Source: Neisseriales bacterium (GTDB lineage Bacteria; Pseudomonadota; Gammaproteobacteria; Burkholderiales; Q3-R57-64). Taken from it: 64,000 nt of DNA. The stretch lies in NCBI GenBank assembly GCA_016699915.1, contig CP064990.1, forward strand, positions 558,001 through 622,000. The letters are read 5' to 3'. Both the position numbers and the translations under genes were made by a program. Below the pieces are notes generated by a model that was given only the letters and a program-made list of their open reading frames with translations, did no database searches and was not told where the DNA came from. Shown here in pieces: positions 62,393 through 64,000 of this stretch. Position 1 is the stretch's first letter. Each line of letters begins with the position of its first letter.

Positions 62393-63403
62393 TTACGTAC
62401 CCGCCATGCTCTCAGCATGCTGGGCAATATGTTTAACAATATGCTGATGTACGGCAAGGTAAGCATGTACCAGCGCGTAATAAAATCCCTGTTCATCAGC
62501 ACTGCCGTGGCTTTTTACAACCAATCCACGTAATCCAAGTAAGCTTGCACCATTATAGCGACGTGGATCCAACCGAGCTCGCACATGTTTTAAAGTCGGT
62601 AACGCAGCCAATGCACAACAGCGACGCCACCATGTTTTATTAAATTCTTCATGAAGAATTCCCGAAATCAAATGGGCTAAACCTTCCGAAGTTTTTAAAG
62701 CAATATTTCCCGTGAAACCATCTGTGACAACAACATGAACAACACCAGAAAATAAATCATTGCCTTCTACATAGCCTTGGTAGTTTAGATCAGAATTTAG
62801 CATCAATTCACGCGCACGCCGCAAAGTATCGCTACCTTTGGTTTCCTCTGTACCTATATTTAATAACCCAATTTTTGGGGATGCTATCTTTTCAGTAGCA
62901 CGCATTAATTCAGCGCCCATCAATCCAAATTGTAAAAGTTGATCAGGTGTTGCATCAAGATTTGCCCCCAAATCTAATACACAAGTAACCCCATCTAACC
63001 GAGGGATGAATTTGGCGATCGCTGGACGATGAATATTTGGTAACATCTTGAGCACAAAATAGGCCATTGCCATCAAGGCACCAGTATTCCCTGCTGAAAT
63101 GGCAGCTTGTGCCCTGTTTTCTTTGACCTGCTCAATCGTTATTCGCATTGAGGAATCTTTTTTACTGCGCAGTGCCACTTGAGGCGACTCATCCATCTTC
63201 ACAATCGTGCTAGCATGCTGTATCGTTAAACGACCCTCTAAAAAAGGCATTTGACTCGCTAAAACTTGGTGCAATAGTTTTTTGTCGCCTACAAGGATTA
63301 ATTTTGCGTCAGGATAGTCTTTTAAAAAACGTATAGCAGCCGGAACAGTAGCAGCCACTCCTTTATCCCCGCTCATCGCATCTACCGCAAGCATCACTGT
63401 CAT
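62393..63403 (-). CDS. plsX: Phosphate acyltransferase PlsX
   Basis: Makes acyl-phosphate from acyl-ACP for phospholipid synthesis. 336 residues. LAVDAMSGDKG at the N-terminus, AISAGNTGALMAMAYFVL, LDLGANLDATP, VEGNDLF and VVTDGFTGNIALKTSEG are family motifs. Between rpmF and fabH. Confidence 0.97.
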   Translation of the reverse strand: MTVMLAVDAMSGDKGVAATVPAAIRFLKDYPDAKLILVGDKKLLHQVLASQMPFLEGRLTIQHASTIVKMDESPQVALRSKKDSSMRITIEQVKENRAQAAISAGNTGALMAMAYFVLKMLPNIHRPAIAKFIPRLDGVTCVLDLGANLDATPDQLLQFGLMGAELMRATEKIASPKIGLLNIGTEETKGSDTLRRARELMLNSDLNYQGYVEGNDLFSGVVHVVVTDGFTGNIALKTSEGLAHLISGILHEEFNKTWWRRCCALAALPTLKHVRARLDPRRYNGASLLGLRGLVVKSHGSADEQGFYYALVHAYLAVHQHIVKHIAQHAESMAGT

Positions 63404-63438
63404 CAGTTTAGCCAGTCAAAGAGTATTGGTTTTGTATC

Positions 63439-63630
63439 TTATGCTTTATCTGCTACTTTTTTATCAGCAATAACCTTGCGACCTCTATAAAATCCGCTTG
63501 GGCTGATATGATGTCGCAAATGTGCCTCGCCTGTATTTTGCTCACTAGCCAACTGTGGCGCAGTAAGAAAATCATGCGCTCGACGCATATTACGCCTAGA
63601 AGGTGATTTTTTATTCTGTTGAACGGCCAT
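63439..63630 (-). CDS. rpmF: 50S ribosomal protein L32
   Basis: 63-residue ribosomal protein beginning AVQQNKKSPSRRNMRRAHDFL, the usual L32 N-terminus. The start at 63630 has AAGGGA 8 bases upstream; longer open frames upstream are not family sequence. In most betaproteobacteria a yceD (DUF177) gene sits just before rpmF. Here only about 95 bases separate rpmF from the divergent yceF, so yceD is absent from this place. Confidence 0.96.
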   Translation of the reverse strand: MAVQQNKKSPSRRNMRRAHDFLTAPQLASEQNTGEAHLRHHISPSGFYRGRKVIADKKVADKA

Positions 63631-63724
63631 AGATATATCCCTTGATCTATCAAGTCTTGATAAAATGAACGGTAAAAACAATTCTCCATGCTACAATTTA
63701 TCGTCTATCTTGTCAAAGTAAAGC

Positions 63725-64000
63725 ATGCGCCTTATGCAGATTGTTTTAGCCTCAACCTCCCCCGCGCGGCAACGCCTATTAACCCAATGCCATGTGCTAT
63801 GTAATGTTGCATCACCCAAAGCTGAAGAAGTTTTTTTGCCTACCGACCCACCCAAAAAAACGGTTCTACGTTTAGCGCGTCTTAAAGCACAATCCGTTGC
63901 TGTGGATTACCCTAATACCTTGATTATTGGCGCTGATCAATTGGCTTATTGTGATCAGCAATTATGGGGTAAACCACATTCACTTCATCATGCTATCGCA
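63725..64000 (+). CDS. yceF: Maf/YceF-family nucleotide pyrophosphatase, cut by the window edge
   Basis: 92 codons open to the right edge. The family start IVLASTSPARQRLL, a conserved Glu in PKAEEVF, VLRLARLKAQSVA and the DTLV-like TLIIGADQLAYCDQQLWGKP match Maf proteins, which hydrolyse non-canonical nucleotides (YceF acts on m7GTP). Two starts are possible, ATG 63725 or ATG 63734; the second gives the usual N-terminus. Position next to rpmF-plsX-fabH supports YceF. Confidence 0.88.
   Translation, partial: MRLMQIVLASTSPARQRLLTQCHVLCNVASPKAEEVFLPTDPPKKTVLRLARLKAQSVAVDYPNTLIIGADQLAYCDQQLWGKPHSLHHAIA

Noticed and set aside
1..64000. CRISPR arrays, insertion sequences or prophage genes
   Set aside because: No regular spaced repeats, transposase, integrase or phage structural proteins were recognised in the window.

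Overview
This 64 kb window comes from a bacterial chromosome with moderately low GC. Gene content and order point to a betaproteobacterium: dapB-bamE, gpmI-envC-ctpA, ligA-zipA, pcnB-folK-deoxynucleoside kinase, the full isc cluster, Coq7-type ubiquinone hydroxylase and a betaproteobacterial type of ZipA C-terminus. Coding density is very high. Many neighbours overlap by 4-20 bases, and several convergent pairs are separated by 0-6 bases. Together with a shortened PheT and probable homopolymer frameshifts this is compatible with a streamlined, perhaps host-associated, lifestyle, but that is inference. The species was not identified.

Layout. 0-5 kb, minus strand: a FecCD-type metal permease, dapB, bamE, nrdR, ubiB, ubiE. 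5.3-7.2 kb, plus strand: accB-accC. 7.2-14.4 kb, minus strand: the classical translation operon thrS-infC-rpmI-rplT-pheS-pheT-ihfA, bracketed by tRNA-Val(GAC) upstream and tRNA-Pro(GGG) downstream. 14.4-18.1 kb: a purine-type NCS2 permease, then selD and mnmH head to head (tRNA 2-selenouridine pathway). 18.2-22.6 kb, plus strand: gpmI-envC-ctpA-yggX. 22.8-28.1 kb, plus strand: iscR-iscS-iscU-iscA-hscB-hscA-fdx, with an IscR-box-like promoter. 28.2-36.7 kb: tRNA-Ser(UGA), ferredoxin-NADP reductase, an MscS channel, proC, a probable rquA (rhodoquinone synthesis), lysP, pmbA, guaA.

36.7-42.4 kb is the accessory part. It holds a Fic enzyme fused to a MerR-like DNA-binding domain, transcribed from a promoter whose 17-bp spacer lies inside a perfect 20-bp palindrome; about 0.9 kb of AT-rich non-coding DNA; a 962-residue protein with a nuclease-like N-terminus and a long helical body, followed by a small overlapping frame; and a small lipoprotein whose start is disrupted. 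This is the best candidate for an undescribed, possibly defence-related, system.

42.4-64 kb returns to housekeeping genes: hpt, ligA-zipA, coq7, plsC, glyS-glyQ, an ABC importer ATPase plus fused permease, pnp, rpsO, truB, deoxynucleoside kinase, folK, pcnB, an aspartate-type aminotransferase, fabH, plsX, rpmF and the start of yceF (maf), cut by the window edge.

Links between genes: UbiE, UbiB and Coq7 belong to ubiquinone synthesis, and RquA converts ubiquinone to rhodoquinone, so this cell probably runs both aerobic respiration and low-oxygen fumarate respiration. IscS supplies sulfur for Fe-S clusters and tRNA thiolation; SelD and MnmH then replace that sulfur with selenium in tRNA. AccB/AccC, FabH, PlsX and PlsC cover fatty acid and phospholipid initiation.
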